Source of the DNA: Cycas panzhihuaensis
Taxonomy: Eukaryota > Cycadophyta
Assembly: GCA_023213395.1 (NCBI GenBank)
Contig: CM041465.1
Location: forward strand, 31,007,741 to 31,071,740
Reading direction: 5' to 3'
DNA: 64,000 nt
Shown here: positions 42,561 through 54,386 of the stretch, one piece after another
How the letters are laid out: each line of letters begins with the position of its first letter
How positions within the stretch are numbered: the stretch's first letter is position 1
The notes under the pieces: generated by a model
The model's database searches: none
Seen by the model: only the letters and a program-made list of their open reading frames with translations
What the model was told of the DNA's origin: nothing
Made by a program: the position numbers and the translations under genes

Positions 42561-44360
42561 TTATAAGCGAAGAAAAATAAAAAGAAAAGGAAAAATATGT
42601 TAGTGAAGAATGTGATACTGAGGAAAATATAGGTCATAATGAAGCTTTTACTTCTATTTCTTCTTCTATTCCTTACACTTCACTTCTCCTCCCTATTCAT
42701 AAAAGGAGTTGCGTAAATGGTATCTACAAACCATTAGTGATTCTGGGGATGCAAATCTTGATTCTGGAATCCAAACTAAGGAGTAAAACTAACTTTGCCC
42801 TAATGTCAAGCATCTTAAGTATTAATGAATCATAGAAATTTCAAGAAGCCAAGAATTTGACTAAATGGCAAGCTACTATGAAAGAAGAATATGACTTCAT
42901 CATTAAAAATGACACTTGGGATCTTGTTGTATCACCTCCTAGAAAGAAAGTAATTGATTGTAGATAGGTCCATTGAGTTAAGTATCATTCTGATGGTGCT
43001 CTATAAAGATACAAAGCTTGATTTCTTATAAAAGGCTATGCTCAAATAATTGGAATTGACTTTGAAAAGACCTTTCCACCAGTAGCAAAGATAATTACTC
43101 TTCGGATGCTAGTGTCTCTTGTAACTCAATTTAATTGGGAACTTCATTAGATGGACGTGAAGAATGCATTTTTGAATGATATTCTTGTTAAAGAGGTATA
43201 CTTGAAGTAACTCAAGGGCTTTGAAAAAGTGGACATAAACAACTTGTTTGCAGATTGAAGAAAACTCTTTATGGATTAAAACAAGCACCAAAGGCATGGT
43301 ATTCACACATTAATGATTATTTCATCTCATTGAGACTTACAAGATGTTAATCAAATTACACTTTGTATGTACTCTATGAGGGTGATGAAATCTTAATTGT
43401 TGCATTGCATGCTGATGATCTCATTATTATTGGTAGTGACTCAAAAGATCAATGCTCTCAAAAAATAATTGTCTAAACCTTTTGAAATAACAGATCTTAG
43501 TCTTCTTTATTTCTATCTTCGGATGAAAATATGGAAAAAATGTAACAACATATTTGTATCATAGTCAAAATATGCACATAATCTTCTGAAGCACTTCCAT
43601 ATGGTGAATTGTAAGTCATTTATTATATTCATAGAAGTTAGCTTCAAATTAACTAAAGAATCTAGTGTTAAAATTTTAGAGAAGACTTTGTACAGACAAG
43701 TAGTGGGTAGTCTCATTTACTTAATTAACACTAGGCCTGATCCCAATTATGATATTAGCGTTGTATCACGATACATGAGTGCTTCATCTACCACATTTTG
43801 AAAGGCAACCAAGTACATGTTAAGTATGTTTAAGGAACTATTCAATTTGGACTCATATTTTAGAAATCTTCTAAATTTAGATCATAAGGTTTTATTCACT
43901 CAGATTGGGTAGGAGATTCTGATCAAAGAAAATCATTGTTAGGATATGCATTTGCAGTTAGTTCTGGTTTGATCACTTAGAGTAGTAAGAAACAGTCTAT
44001 AATTTTTTTGTCTTCCATCGATGTAGAATACAACGCAGTGGTTACAACCACCTGTGAAGCCATTTGGCTTAAAGGACTTTTTAATCACTTTGAACTTTAT
44101 TAGGATGGACCTACTCCATTTTTCTATAATAATTAAGGTGCCATATAATTGTTGAAGAATCCAGTCTTCCACATAAGAATAATGCTTGTAGAAATTTCCC
44201 ATCATTTTCTTCGAGAGTAAGTGGATCATAACACAATTGCATTAATCTATTATCCTACACAAGATCAAATTATTGATATTCTCATGAACACTTTAAATTA
44301 TGAGAAGTTTGAGAAACTTAGGACATTAATGTTTTTGAGAGAAAATGAACTTAACATTAT
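42561..44360 (+). pseudogene. RT and RNase H of Copia F
   Basis: RT: 'WQATMKEEYDFIIKNDTWDL' (42866-42925), 'GIDFEKTFPPVAKIITLRML' (43052-43110), 'MDVKNAFLNDILVKEVYL' (43151-43205), 'KKTLYGLKQAPKAWYSHIND' (43259-43318) and catalytic 'LHADDLIIIGS' (about 43405-43440): the Asp pair is kept but YV became HA. 43601-43801 'YRQVVGSLIYLINTRPDPNY'. RNase H to about 44310 with 'LPSIDVEYNAVVTTTCEAIW' (44011-44070). Many stops at expected Gln. Confidence 0.87.
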
Positions 44361-44367
44361 GGGAGGG
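44361..44367 (+). other. Polypurine tract of Copia F
   Basis: GGGAGGG just before the 3' LTR. Confidence 0.8.
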
Positions 44368-44757
44368 CGTTAGAATTAATGTATGTTTTCATTTTATGTT
44401 CACTTAAGTTCATTTTATGTTAGTTGAATATTCTTGATATGAAATATTCTAGCTCTCAACATTTATTGTGAGATGTAAGAAAGGATGACAAATGAGTAAA
44501 ACAAAGTGGGTTGTCATCTTTTGTGTGTATGGTGGCTACTATATTCTTTGGCACTTAGTTAACTTGTGCTTATTTCAAAATTAGGAACTCAATCTATTGT
44601 TAGCATTTCCATAATTTATATATTTGATGTATTAGTCTATGTTATTCAATGAGAATTCTATGAAAACATGAAGAGATGTTATTCATGAATATTTTCTTTT
44701 TTCTTGAATGCATTTGGTTAATGTTGTGAATGATGCTTTAACTCCATTTTCCTTACA
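44368..44757 (+). repeat. 3' LTR of Copia F
   Basis: 390 bp, starts CGTTAGAATTAATG (T to C at base 1), ends TTCCTTACA; partner of 34858-35233 plus 39783-39805. Confidence 0.92.
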
Positions 44758-45077
44758 ATAGTTACCTACTAATAGTAAGTGAAAAACTCTAACCATGGGC
44801 TTCCTCTTTGAGGTGAGGCATCCTCTAAATGCTGCCCTTAAGGTTGTGGCAGGTCTGAAGCTCGAAACTTATGATCAAACTTAGATTGAAAAGCCCTATA
44901 AATAAGTAGTCAGAGAGCTACTTGAAAAGTTGCCCAAAATAAATTATTGAAGTCGTCTAGAATAAGTAATTGAAATTGATTAGACTAAAGTATATAATAA
45001 AGTTGGCCAAAGTAAATACTGGAAGTCGACCAAATTGAAATTTGGGTTGATTTCTGATAGTGGGAATGTTATAAGTC
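44758..45077. other. Segment right of F, possible LTR of Gypsy I
   Basis: 320 bases before the purine-tract complement of Gypsy I. As it directly precedes 'tctctcccctt' and the pol end of I it should be the 3' LTR of I, but no partner exists in the window and it has a plus-strand TATAAATAAG (44901), opposite to I. Not settled. Confidence 0.4.
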
Positions 45078-45118
45078 TCTCCCCTTAAAAACATGCTTTG
45101 CCCTCAAAGCATCGAAAT

Positions 45119-45326
45119 TATTGGAACTTAAACAAGAATTGAAGAATAGCTGATGCTTTATTATAAAAGAAGAACTTTATATATATATATACAATAAGAA
45201 ATTATAACTATCATATAATTGGCTGACACGTTGCAGACACTTGTCTATGATACATGAAGAGAGGTTTTACATGACCCTCAATTAGATACAAATAAACATT
45301 ACTAAATAAAATATTATATTCTGACA
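45119..45326 (-). repeat. 3' LTR of Copia G
   Basis: 208 bp; shares 'gaattgaagaata', a (TA)n run (45181-45192) and 'ggttttacatgaccctcaa' with 50177-50382. Followed by purine tract complement CCCTCTCTT. Confidence 0.92.
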
Positions 45327-46790
45327 CCCTCTCTTAATATTGTCTTCTCAATCCTATTTTATCTCTAAGGACTTGAAAATTGTCTTTGTTGAGTGGCTTT
45401 GTTAAAATATCTATAACATGTTCGTTTATTGAGCAGTCTGTCAAGTCAATTTCTTCATTTTGCACATTTTCTCTTATGAAGTGGTGATGTGCTTCAATGT
45501 GTTTTGTTCGAGCATGGAGAACTAGATTCTTAGTTAACTTGATGGCACTCTAATTATTACAAAACAAGATTGTTGACTCATTTTGCCATCGATCTAAGTC
45601 TGATGGAAGTTGTCTTAGCCAAATTGCTTTATATGTTACACTGACGACTGACTTGTATTCAATTTATGTAGATGAAAGACCAATTGTGGGTTGCTTTTTG
45701 TTGCTCCAAGAAATTGCTACTAATTCAAAGAGGAAACAATAACCACTTGTTGACCTCCTTTTTTCTTTGTCTCTAACGCAATCTAAATCATAATATCCAA
45801 TTAATTTGTTTGATTTCAATTTTGGATATGTGAGTTTCAGATTAGTTGTTCCTTTTAGGTATCTAAGTATTCTTGTTGCTACTTTCTAATGTCTCACCTC
45901 TGGATCCTGCATATATCTAGAAACTAGACTTACTGAATATGAGATATCAGGCCTAGTTGTTGTGAGATATATCAAGGTACCAATCAATTGCTTGTACAAT
46001 GTTCCATTGACTGCAGATTCTCCTTCATCCAAAATGAGATCATAGTTGATTTCCATGAGTGTAATGCAACTGTTGCTTTCTTCTATTTTAAATTTTATTA
46101 GCAGTTTTAATATATCTACTCTAAGACAAGGAAATTGAATGTTACTTTTAATCAACTTCTATTCCTAGATAGTAATTTAGTAGCCCTAGATCTATCATTT
46201 CAAAGCCCTTTTCCAACTGAGCTTTTATATTAACTATTGACTCTATATCACTACCTATGAGAATCATATCATGCACATAGACTACAATTATTATGATTAA
46301 TTCCTGTTTTTTTTTTGCATGCAAACTAGAGTTAGAGATGCACCAATGAAAGCCATTTTGGGTGAGGTATTTGTCTAGTTTGGCATGCCAGGCTCTTGGG
46401 GCTTGATTTAGCCCATATAACACCTTTTTAAACCTGTAGACAAAATTTTCTTGACCATTTTGAATGAATCCTTTTAGTTGTCTCATATAGACATTCTCTT
46501 CAAGTTCACCATTCAAGAATGCATTTTTCACATCCAATCGATAAATTTTCTAGTTGTGTTGAGCTACTAAGGCGATTACCACTCTCACAGTATCCAGTTT
46601 AGCTACTGGTGAGAATGTTTCTTCATAGTCTATTCCAGCAGTTTGAGTAAAGCCCTTACCTACTAGCCTGGCCTTATGTTTATTTATTTTGGCATCAACA
46701 CTCTATTTTATTTTATATACCCACTTACAATTAACTACTGGCTTGCTAGTAGGTAAATTTACTAGTTCTCAGGTCTGATTTTTGGAAATT
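45327..46790 (-). pseudogene. RT and RNase H of Copia G
   Basis: 46537-46148: 'MDVKNAFLNGELEENVYMRQ', 'KVLYGLNQAPRAWHAKLDKY', catalytic 'IIVVYVHDMILIGSD' where YVDD reads YVHD (first Asp to His). 46155-45886: 'YKQLIGTLIYLTTTRPDISY'. RNase H 45880-45340 with 'HHFIRENVQNEEIDL'-like text near 45490-45440. Dead RT. Confidence 0.88.
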
Positions 46791-48250
46791 GACTCCATCT
46801 CTACATTCATTGTAACTTTCCATTCTTCATGCCTTTTTGCTTTTTCAAATGTTTGTGCCTCTATGTTAGTGAATAAGGCTTGATGTTTTTGACTCTTTGT
46901 CCTATATGTGTATATGTCTCCCTTACCTTCTTCAATGGTCTTAATATACCATTTTGGTATCTTTTTCTCCTTCTTCTTTTTTTCTTTTTCAATGAATGAA
47001 TCTTTGGGAGACAATCGTTCTCCTTTAGAGGTTGAGCTTTCATGTGACAGTGATGCCCTATCTAAATCATCTATCTCTATGTCTTTTAAAATAACCATAG
47101 ATACTTTCTTAGTATGAAGTTCTTTTTGAAGAATTATCTTGGGTGTTTCTTCAATTACTTGTTGAATTGAAGTGTTTTTCATGAGTTCATCTTCATTGAA
47201 GACAATATCCCTACTTTTATAGACCTTATTTGTTTTAGGATCTATACATTTGTAGGCTTTTGAGTTCCTACTGTAGCCTACCATTATACATTTTATACTT
47301 TTAGAGTCAAGTTATGATCATTTTTTATCTGGTATGTGGATAAAAGCTTGACATCCAAAGATTCTTAAATTACTTCTTCTGGCGTAATTTGTTCCAAGGC
47401 ATTTGTAAGACTCCTATTTATAAGATAACTAATTGTGGAGACTGCCTCTGCCTAGTAAGTTTTAGAGATATACTTGTCTTCAATCATGCTGCGAGTTATC
47501 TCCATAATTGTTCTATTTTTTCATTTAGCAACTCCATTTGACTGAGGTGTGTAAGGAGTTGTGAATTGTTTGCGTATTCTATGTGCTTTGCAGTAATTCA
47601 AAAAATCTTTCAAGATGTATTCTTCTCCACCGTCTGACCTAACACTTTTTTTTTTATCTAGATTCTAGCTCAACTTCAGCTTTAAACTCTTTGAACTTTT
47701 TAAAAACCTTATATTTGTTGTAGAGAAAGAAAAACCAAGTTTTCCTAGAAAAATCATTCATGAATGTTAAAAAATATCTAGTGTCATTGACTCAACAAGG
47801 AGTAAGGGATCCACATAAGTCAGTATGCATCAATTTTAACTTGTTTTGAACCCGTAATTCATTTGTTTTAAAAGGAAAATGATGTTGTTTCCCAAGCATA
47901 CAACTTTTACAAAGTGCTGAAATGAAATATTTAGAAGACCATCAACCATTCCATATTTTTGCAACTGTACTAATTTATCTGATGAGATATATCCATACTT
48001 CAAATGCCACGATTTATTATTATCAATATTAACTCCAGTACATGCCTTTACATCTTTATTGAGAGTTATATGATTATAAAGTAATCTATATAGATTGTTA
48101 CTGTCTATACCTTTTGTAATTACATCACCACCTTTTTTCATATCTAAAATATAACAGTATCCTTCTTCATCAAACATAGTCCTTAGCTTTTTCTTTCTCA
48201 GCTGGGAGATAGAAAGGAGATTCTTTTTCAAGTCAGGCACAAAGAACACA
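46769..48250 (-). pseudogene. Integrase and pre-integrase of Copia G
   Basis: 48249-47836: 'MFFVPDLKKNLLSISQLRKK', 'SWHLKYGYISSDKLVQLQKY' (zinc-site His partly changed), 'VKVVCLGNNII' instead of the Cys pair text. The core is about 47830-47330 in broken frames; a T-run at 47648-47656 marks one disruption. 47284-46769: 'NSKAYKCIDPKTNKVYKSRD' and an acidic linker. Confidence 0.86.
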
Positions 48251-49445
48251 TTTCTAATTTTTTGTACAACCCCTTTTACCTTTATTGTTATGGTTTCGAC
48301 TCCTTTGATATTTAGATGACATTTATCCCCTAACTCAATAGATTTTTTTGAGTCATAAGGTTTAAGTAATTCGAACTAGACTTCTCATCCGATCATGTCT
48401 TAATTCTCTGAAATCAATGTACCATACCTCTTCATCTTTGAGACTTGCAATGAGTGCAACAATGAAGGCAATTTATTCATTATCATCATCAATTTGTTTT
48501 TCGTTGTAGTTTCCTACAGGTTGCTTTCCTTTCTAAATTTTAACCCTTCTCTATGAGCATTGATAGAGATAATGTCTAGCTTTCCCACTGTGGTAACAAA
48601 CATCAAATGCCTTGTAGTTGCTTGAGAAATGGCCTGGTTTCCTGTAGTTGAAGCAAACTCTAGCTTCTCTTGGCAAAACATTGCATCATCGACCTTGACT
48701 TTCTTTCCATCTTCTATGAGATGGGCTCTTGATGTCTAGAGTTCATGCTCATCCATGAGATTGCCCTTTTCCTCAGGGTCCCAAATGGAGTTTAGTTACA
48801 AAGACATCTTCTATCTCTGTTGTACCTTCATATCACTTATTTCTTTGTTCCTGTCTCAACAACAATCCTATTAATTGATTGAATCATTATATTAATTTGA
48901 TCATTACTGGTGATTGTATTGATTATAACATTAAAGGATTTTAGAAGTTTGCTTGTTATGATTTCAACAGTCTCTTGTTCTATTATTTTTGCTCCAACAC
49001 TTAATAGATCTTGCTCTAGCAGTCAATAAGTCATTTATGATTTAAATGAATCTTTGAAGGAATTCTAAAATTGTTTCTTTTTCTTTTATATACAATTTGA
49101 ATAGTTCCTCCTTTAGGACTATGATCCTAGCTTGATTCTTCTGGTCGTACATGTTCTCAAATACTTTCTAAATTTTAGAGGATGAATTCAAGTTTTCAAC
49201 ATAAATAAGAAGAGAGTCTGAAATAGAGAATTTTAATGTAATTAACCCTGTATTATCTCTCTCTTCCCAACTAGTTAGATCATCACCAACAACAACAGGT
49301 TTAGCTTCAAATCCTGTGGCTATTTTCCATGTATTTCTGGCTCTTAATAATGTTTCCACCTTAATTTTCCATACATGGTAATTTGAATAAGTCAATTTAT
49401 CTTGCTCACTAAGTGCAAGAATAGTAGAGGCTATACTAGAACAGT
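48251..49445 (-). pseudogene. gag and protease of Copia G
   Basis: gag 49440-48560: 'YSNYHVWKIKVETLLRARNT' (49390-49330), 'LTSWEERDNTGLITLKFSIS', capsid part with breaks, knuckle text near 48660-48560 ('CFNYRKPGHFS'-like). Protease site about 48420-48390 reads 'WYIDFRELRHDR' in place of WYIDSGASxHMT: Asp kept, Ser-Gly lost. Confidence 0.82.
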
Positions 49446-50162
49446 TTCAAAGATGATAATGGACTGAAAGTAGGCAAAGGAAGTACAAACCGTATGGTTG
49501 TATGAATTTCTGTATAGTTTTGTAGGCGTATAAATTTGAATGGTAACTACCCCAAATGAAAGTTCTTTCAATGAGGATTATGAATATGTGAATATTCATA
49601 AGAGATTATTTTTAGACAGTCTAGAAATTGCCCCAAAAATAGAGATTGAGCAGTTGGGGTTTTTAGGAAAATTGCTTAGAATTGAAAAAAATCTCCAACG
49701 AATTTCTTCAAAAAATGATTGAAAGGGGTCACACTTCTAAAATGAAGACATTACAGTAGATTTTTCTAGAAAAATGGGAGAAAAATTAGTCAAAAAAGAG
49801 TTTGTGTCTTCAAACTCGTGCACTTAGTAAACTGGGAAAAACCTCCCAAAAATGGCCTCAAATTGATTCGATATTGACGAGAAAGTTGTAGAGCACGATG
49901 GGATTTATTTGCTAGTCAAATTTTGTGAAAAATTGAGCAGTTTTATTTTTGGACGTCCATACGACTATAAAATTTCATATTGTTCATACAATCAACTATG
50001 TTCACCTTCTGTTTTACTTGAATGATTTAATATCTTCCTTCAATCAATGGTTGTCTTCCTTTAATCAATGATTCATTTGTTGATATGGACAATTATTGTC
50101 TCTGACCCAGACAATTCTGTCTTCTTCCACATAGAAACCCTTTCTCAGACAGCCAAGGGAAC
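49446..50162 (-). other. Leader of Copia G
   Basis: No gene. Decayed GTAC/GTAT palindrome copies at 49488-49530 and 49966-49995, at the same relative places as in Copia D. Confidence 0.55.
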
Positions 50163-50176
50163 CTGCTTTGATACCA
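50163..50176 (-). other. Primer binding site of Copia G
   Basis: Reverse complement TGGTATCAAAGCAGG, one mismatch to TGGTATCAGAGCAGG. Confidence 0.88.
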
Positions 50177-50382
50177 TATTAAAACTCATACAAGAGTTGA
50201 AGAATAACGAATGCTCTATTATGAGAGATGAACTCTATATATATATATAATGAGAAATTATAATTACCATGTAACTATCAGACACATGGTTGAGACTTGT
50301 CTATGATATATAAAGAGGGGTTTTACATGACCCTCAACTAGATACGAATAAACATTCTTATATAAAACATTATATTCTAATA
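50177..50382 (-). repeat. 5' LTR of Copia G
   Basis: 206 bp partner of 45119-45326, contains a (TA)n run at 50236-50249. Confidence 0.92.
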
Positions 50383-50387
50383 GAAAT

Positions 50388-51620
50388 ATTCAGATGTTGT
50401 TGGTATCATTCCTTAAACTCCCAAGTTTCTTCTTCAGGATTGAGGCTCTTATATTCTATCATGTACTCTGGGATCTCTCTAAAGGATAGCTTCTTAGTTT
50501 GTATCTGTAAGATGCCTTTTGGTTCTATAGTTATCTTTCCTTCTTCGTTGAGCAGTGCCAAATATGTCTATGGTGTGACAGTGTGTCTTAGCTTTTGTTT
50601 GAGGCATGAGACATGGAAGACATTATGGATGTGGCTACTTGGGGATAGGTCGAGTCAGTATACCACTTCTTCCACCTTGTTTATAATCGAATATGGGTCA
50701 AAGAATCATGACCATAATTTGTATTTACTAGATTGTTTTATTGTGGCTTATTTATGAGGTTGAAGTCTTAAGAAGACCCAATCTTTCGATTGAAAAGGAT
50801 TTCTAGATTTTGTGTAGGTCTACTTGTTGTTTCATCTAATTCATGGCTAGATTTAAGTTATCCTTAAGTATTTATAATGTTCTCTCCATTTGTTCTTGTT
50901 GTTCTTAAACAATATTAACTTGTGAGATCTTTTTCCAAGTAAGAAGGGATGGGCATTCAAAGCTGTATAATTCTTAGAATGAAGACATTTTAGCAGTTGT
51001 GTGGTATGTGGTGTTGTACCACCACTTAGTTAGGTGAAGCCATTTATGCCATTGTTGTTGTTTGTTAGCCATGAAACTCAGTAGATATCCTCTTAAACAT
51101 TTGTTCAGTGCTTTTATTTGACCATCTTTCTAGGGATGGTACGCCATGCTTATAGACGGTTTTGTGCCAACTAGCTTAAATAATTCTTGCCAGAAATTAC
51201 TTGTGAATTTAGAATTGCAATTGTTGACTATAGCCTTTAGAAATCCATGGAGGTAATAGATCTCCTTGATGAAACGTTCAACAGTTTGACTTGTTTCATT
51301 ATTGCTTGGAATCCTCTTAGGTGGGCATATTTCGTTAGGTAATTGACTGATGAAGATCACATCCTTGCTTTTTGATTTAAGAAGCCCTATTATGAAATCC
51401 ATAGAGATTTCTTCCCATTTTGCTCTGGTATATGCAATGGTTGGAGTAATCCATAGCTCTTCCCACTGTTGCATCTATTTCTTTGACATATATCACACAT
51501 TGAGATGGACTTGTAGGTATTCGCTTTCATCCATTTTTAGAAAAACATATTTTGAATTTGGCGATACATCTTGTCTATCCCTATATGTCTAGCTGTTGGG
51601 GTTGAATGGGCTTCGTTGAG
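50388..51620 (-). pseudogene. Integrase and chromodomain of Gypsy I
   Basis: 50388-50480 minus reads the chromodomain end. Integrase core 51474-51130: 'AKWEEISMDFIIGLLKSKSK' (first Asp), 'EIYYLHGFLKAIVNNCNSKF' where S-D-R-D became N-N-C-N (second Asp lost), 'FWQELFKLVGTKPSISMAYHP'. The zinc-site portion at 51600-51490 is weak. Confidence 0.85.
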
Positions 51621-53060
51621 GATCTTTATTTTGAGTGAGGACGTAGTTTGTACTAAGATCTTCCTCTTTCGTGGAATTAGAATTCCTATGAGTTCATATT
51701 TTGCTGCTTCTTCAGTGTGGATCTCTTGTAGTGCTTTTTGGGATATGAGGTCGTTCTAGTATACTTGAATCAATTCTTCGATCCAACTTAGAGTAGCTTT
51801 GAAATGGCCTCCATGGAGATATCCTCTTACATGGTACTATCTTCGAAGATTTGAGATAACGCATCTGCAATGACATTTTCTTTTGCCTTTTTGTAAATAA
51901 TGTTGAAATCAAATGTTTGAAGTTCACTTACCCATTTCTGCTATTTGTCTTGTAATGTTTTATGGTTTAGGAAGTATTTAACGTTGTCGTGATTAATTTC
52001 GACCATGAATTTTCTTCCTAGTAAATATTAATACCATTGGTGTATGGTGTGCATGGTTGCCAACATTTTCTTGTTATAAATGGGTTTTAATTTCTTCCTT
52101 GCATTCAACTTGGGACTTTTATATGCTAATGGTCGATCCTCTTAGAGGAGTGCGATTCCTATTCCTAGTCTTGGTATGTTGCATTCTAAGATGAATGGGT
52201 AGCTGAAGTTTGGTGTTGCAAGTATTGGTGTTATGACCATTATTGTCTTCAATCATTGAAACACTTCTTTGGTTGTTTGATTCCATGCAAATGCATCATT
52301 CTTTATTAGATTTGTCAATGGTGTTGTAATATAGGCATATCTTTTAATAAATTAACGCATGAACCCAACGACCCTTCAAAAAAAATTTGTACCTATTACA
52401 TTTTTTTGGTGTGGGCCATTCCATGATAACTTGGACCTTTTTTGGATCCATATTAATACTTTCTTGTGTGATAATGTGTCTTAGATATTTTAGCTCTATT
52501 TGTTAAAAAGTACATTTGCTCTTGTTTACAAAGAATTAGTTGTCTTCTAGCATTTGTAACATGACCTTGATGTGCTCTACGCATTCTTCCCATGTTAAAC
52601 TGTAAATCAAAATGTCGTTCAAGAAGAATAACATAAATTTGCATAAGAAGAGCTTAAGTACTTTGTTTATTATACCTGGGAATATGGTTGGAGCATTGGT
52701 TAAGCCAAATGGCATAACATGGAATTTGAATAACCCTTTGTGAGTGCGAAAGGCTATTTTGTATATATATTCTACCTTGATGTGGATATGATAATATCCT
52801 GAACATAGATCGATCTTTGAAAAATACTTGGCTCCACGTAGTTTGTCCAACATGTCATTTATTCAGGAAATTATGTAGCTATTTTTTTATTATTTGTTGA
52901 GTTCTCAGTAGTCCACACACATGTGATATGACCCATCTTTTTTTCAGTTTAATATAACTGGCAATGCAAAGGGGCTAGAGCTAGGGGTAATATATCCTTA
53001 TTGCAAGATCTCTTGCATAATCTGTTCGATCTCTTTCTGAAAGTGATATGGGTGTTAACA
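51621..53060 (-). pseudogene. RT and RNase H of Gypsy I
   Basis: RNase H about 52250-51850 with 'FILECNIPRLGIGIALL'-like text at 52190-52140. RT 52853-52536: 'YFSKIDLCSGYYHIHIKVEY', 'AFRTHKGLFKFHVMPFGLTN', catalytic 'FFLNDILIYSLTWEECVE' with the first Asp changed to Asn. The RT amino part (52980-52860) has a premature break. Confidence 0.87.
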
Positions 53061-54050
53061 TGGTTATATGTTTGTGGGTGTTGCTTCTGGTGTTAACTTG
53101 ATGTGGTATTTGCATCCATGACTTGGGGGTAATCCTTAGGGTGGTTATTCAAAGACTTTGTTGTATTGATCGATGAGGGCCTATATTTTTGTTAGGATAT
53201 CCTCTATCTCGATGTTGTAGCATGTCATCATGTACAAAATAAGGTTTTTCCTCAACAGTTTCTCCATATAGTACGATGTCACTTGTTGAGTTTGCAGTGT
53301 CGATGGAGCTTACAATTTGTATCTACATACTTTTTAAAAAACCTCACGAAATGGGTCCTATAATTGGTAACAATATTTCTTATCTTTTATAACCATTGAA
53401 TTCTAAGGACCATGTCAACTCTTGCAATTGACATGGCAAACATGCATGTAATGGTGGAATAATATGTTATTTGTAAGTATGCTTTTTGAAAATATCTTCC
53501 ACATAGCATAGTCTTCCCATTAGCGATAACGACTTGAAATACTTTTGAGTACTTGAATTGGCAAACCTAACTTTTCCACTGTTGGCTTATTAATGAAGTT
53601 ATGAGTGCTCCTGCTATTCACTAAGATTGATATTTTTGTATTTTTTATCATTCCTTAGAATTGTATCATTTGAGGGGTGTTGACTTCATCTGTAATTGCT
53701 TGCAATGATATCTACACATTTTTGGTGTTTGTGTTAAGTAGTTTTTTAATCTCTGCTTCATCATTTTTGGCCTTTGACTCTTTTTCGAATTTGTCGGGAT
53801 GTCTGTGTCTTCGTTATTAATCACGAATACCTTCTTCGTTGGACACTTGTGGTCCCAATTTGATTTCCTTTTGCAATTAAAGTAAGTTCTTCTTTTACAA
53901 TGCTTGGCTTTGGAAAGTCTACTTCCTATTATCCCTTTTTCTCCGTCTTTTGTAAATGGAGGCTCAACCTTTGTGCTTGAGCGATTCTAATTGGGTTGAA
54001 AATTTTAACTTTGATATCTGGGGGGTTCGTTGTAGTAGACATGACTCTTA
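53061..54050 (-). pseudogene. Protease and gag end of Gypsy I
   Basis: About 53640-53560 reads 'ISILVNSRSTHNFINK'-like, a Gypsy protease site in which D-S-G is N-S-R. 54030-53690 is the gag basic and zinc-knuckle region, similar to N at 1-430. Homology ends near 54050. Confidence 0.72.
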
Positions 54051-54071
54051 CTTCTCGATATTCATGTGAGT

Positions 54072-54371
54072 TGTTAAATATTCTATTTAATAAGAATGAA
54101 GATCTAACATTACATGATTAACTATTAAAGTAATATGAACATTCAATTTATATTATTGATGAAATTTCAAAGTAACATCATCTCTTATTAAAAATCAATA
54201 ATACACAATATGTGCATATTATTAGAGTATCCTTATGGCCCCCAGGTGTATCAAACCCATCCTCTCAACTTCATGGATGTATCAACCTAGGGTTGATACT
54301 AGGCATGTCAGTGGGTTGTGGTGAGACCAATTCCACTCAGGTCTTTTGGCACTTTGATAACTCTTAATATG
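54072..54371 (+). repeat. Putative 5' LTR region of Copia K
   Basis: Begins TGTTAAATATTC and runs to the primer site. Identified only by position; no matching copy seen in the window. Confidence 0.35.
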
Positions 54372-54386
54372 GTATCATAGTAGACA
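54372..54386 (+). other. Primer binding site of Copia K
   Basis: TGGTATCATAGTAG, one mismatch to the initiator-Met tRNA motif. Confidence 0.75.

Larger units (their letters stand above)
34858..44757 (+). mobile_element. Copia LTR retrotransposon F, interrupted by element E
   Basis: 5' LTR 34858-35233 plus 39783-39805 (E inside), 3' LTR 44368-44757, primer site at 39806, gag, protease, integrase, RT, RNase H and purine tract GGGAGGG in Copia order. Without E it is about 5.35 kb. Flanks ACAAT and ATAGT may be a decayed duplication. Heavily broken; old. Confidence 0.88.
45119..50382 (-). mobile_element. Copia LTR retrotransposon G
   Basis: 5.26 kb minus-strand Copia with LTRs 45119-45326 and 50177-50382 and perfect duplication GAAAT (45114-45118, 50383-50387). 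Inserted in the last codons of Gypsy I pol. Same size and gene layout as Copia D and similar proteins, for example 'NSKAYKCIDPKTNKVY' in both. Outer LTR ends decayed from TG..CA to TA..TA. Confidence 0.93.
45078..54050 (-). mobile_element. Gypsy LTR retrotransposon I, 5'-truncated, interrupted by G
   Basis: Minus-strand Gypsy: purine tract complement at 45078, last pol codons to 45118, Copia G inserted, then chromodomain (50390-50600), integrase (to 51600), RNase H, RT (about 52950-52300), protease (about 53640-53280) and gag zinc-knuckle region (54030-53690). The remaining gag and 5' LTR are absent. Its gag matches Gypsy N at 1-430. Confidence 0.82.

Noticed and set aside
31768-54050. Gypsy J and Gypsy I as one element
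   Set aside because: Both contain a chromodomain/pol 3' end and integrase, so they are two copies.
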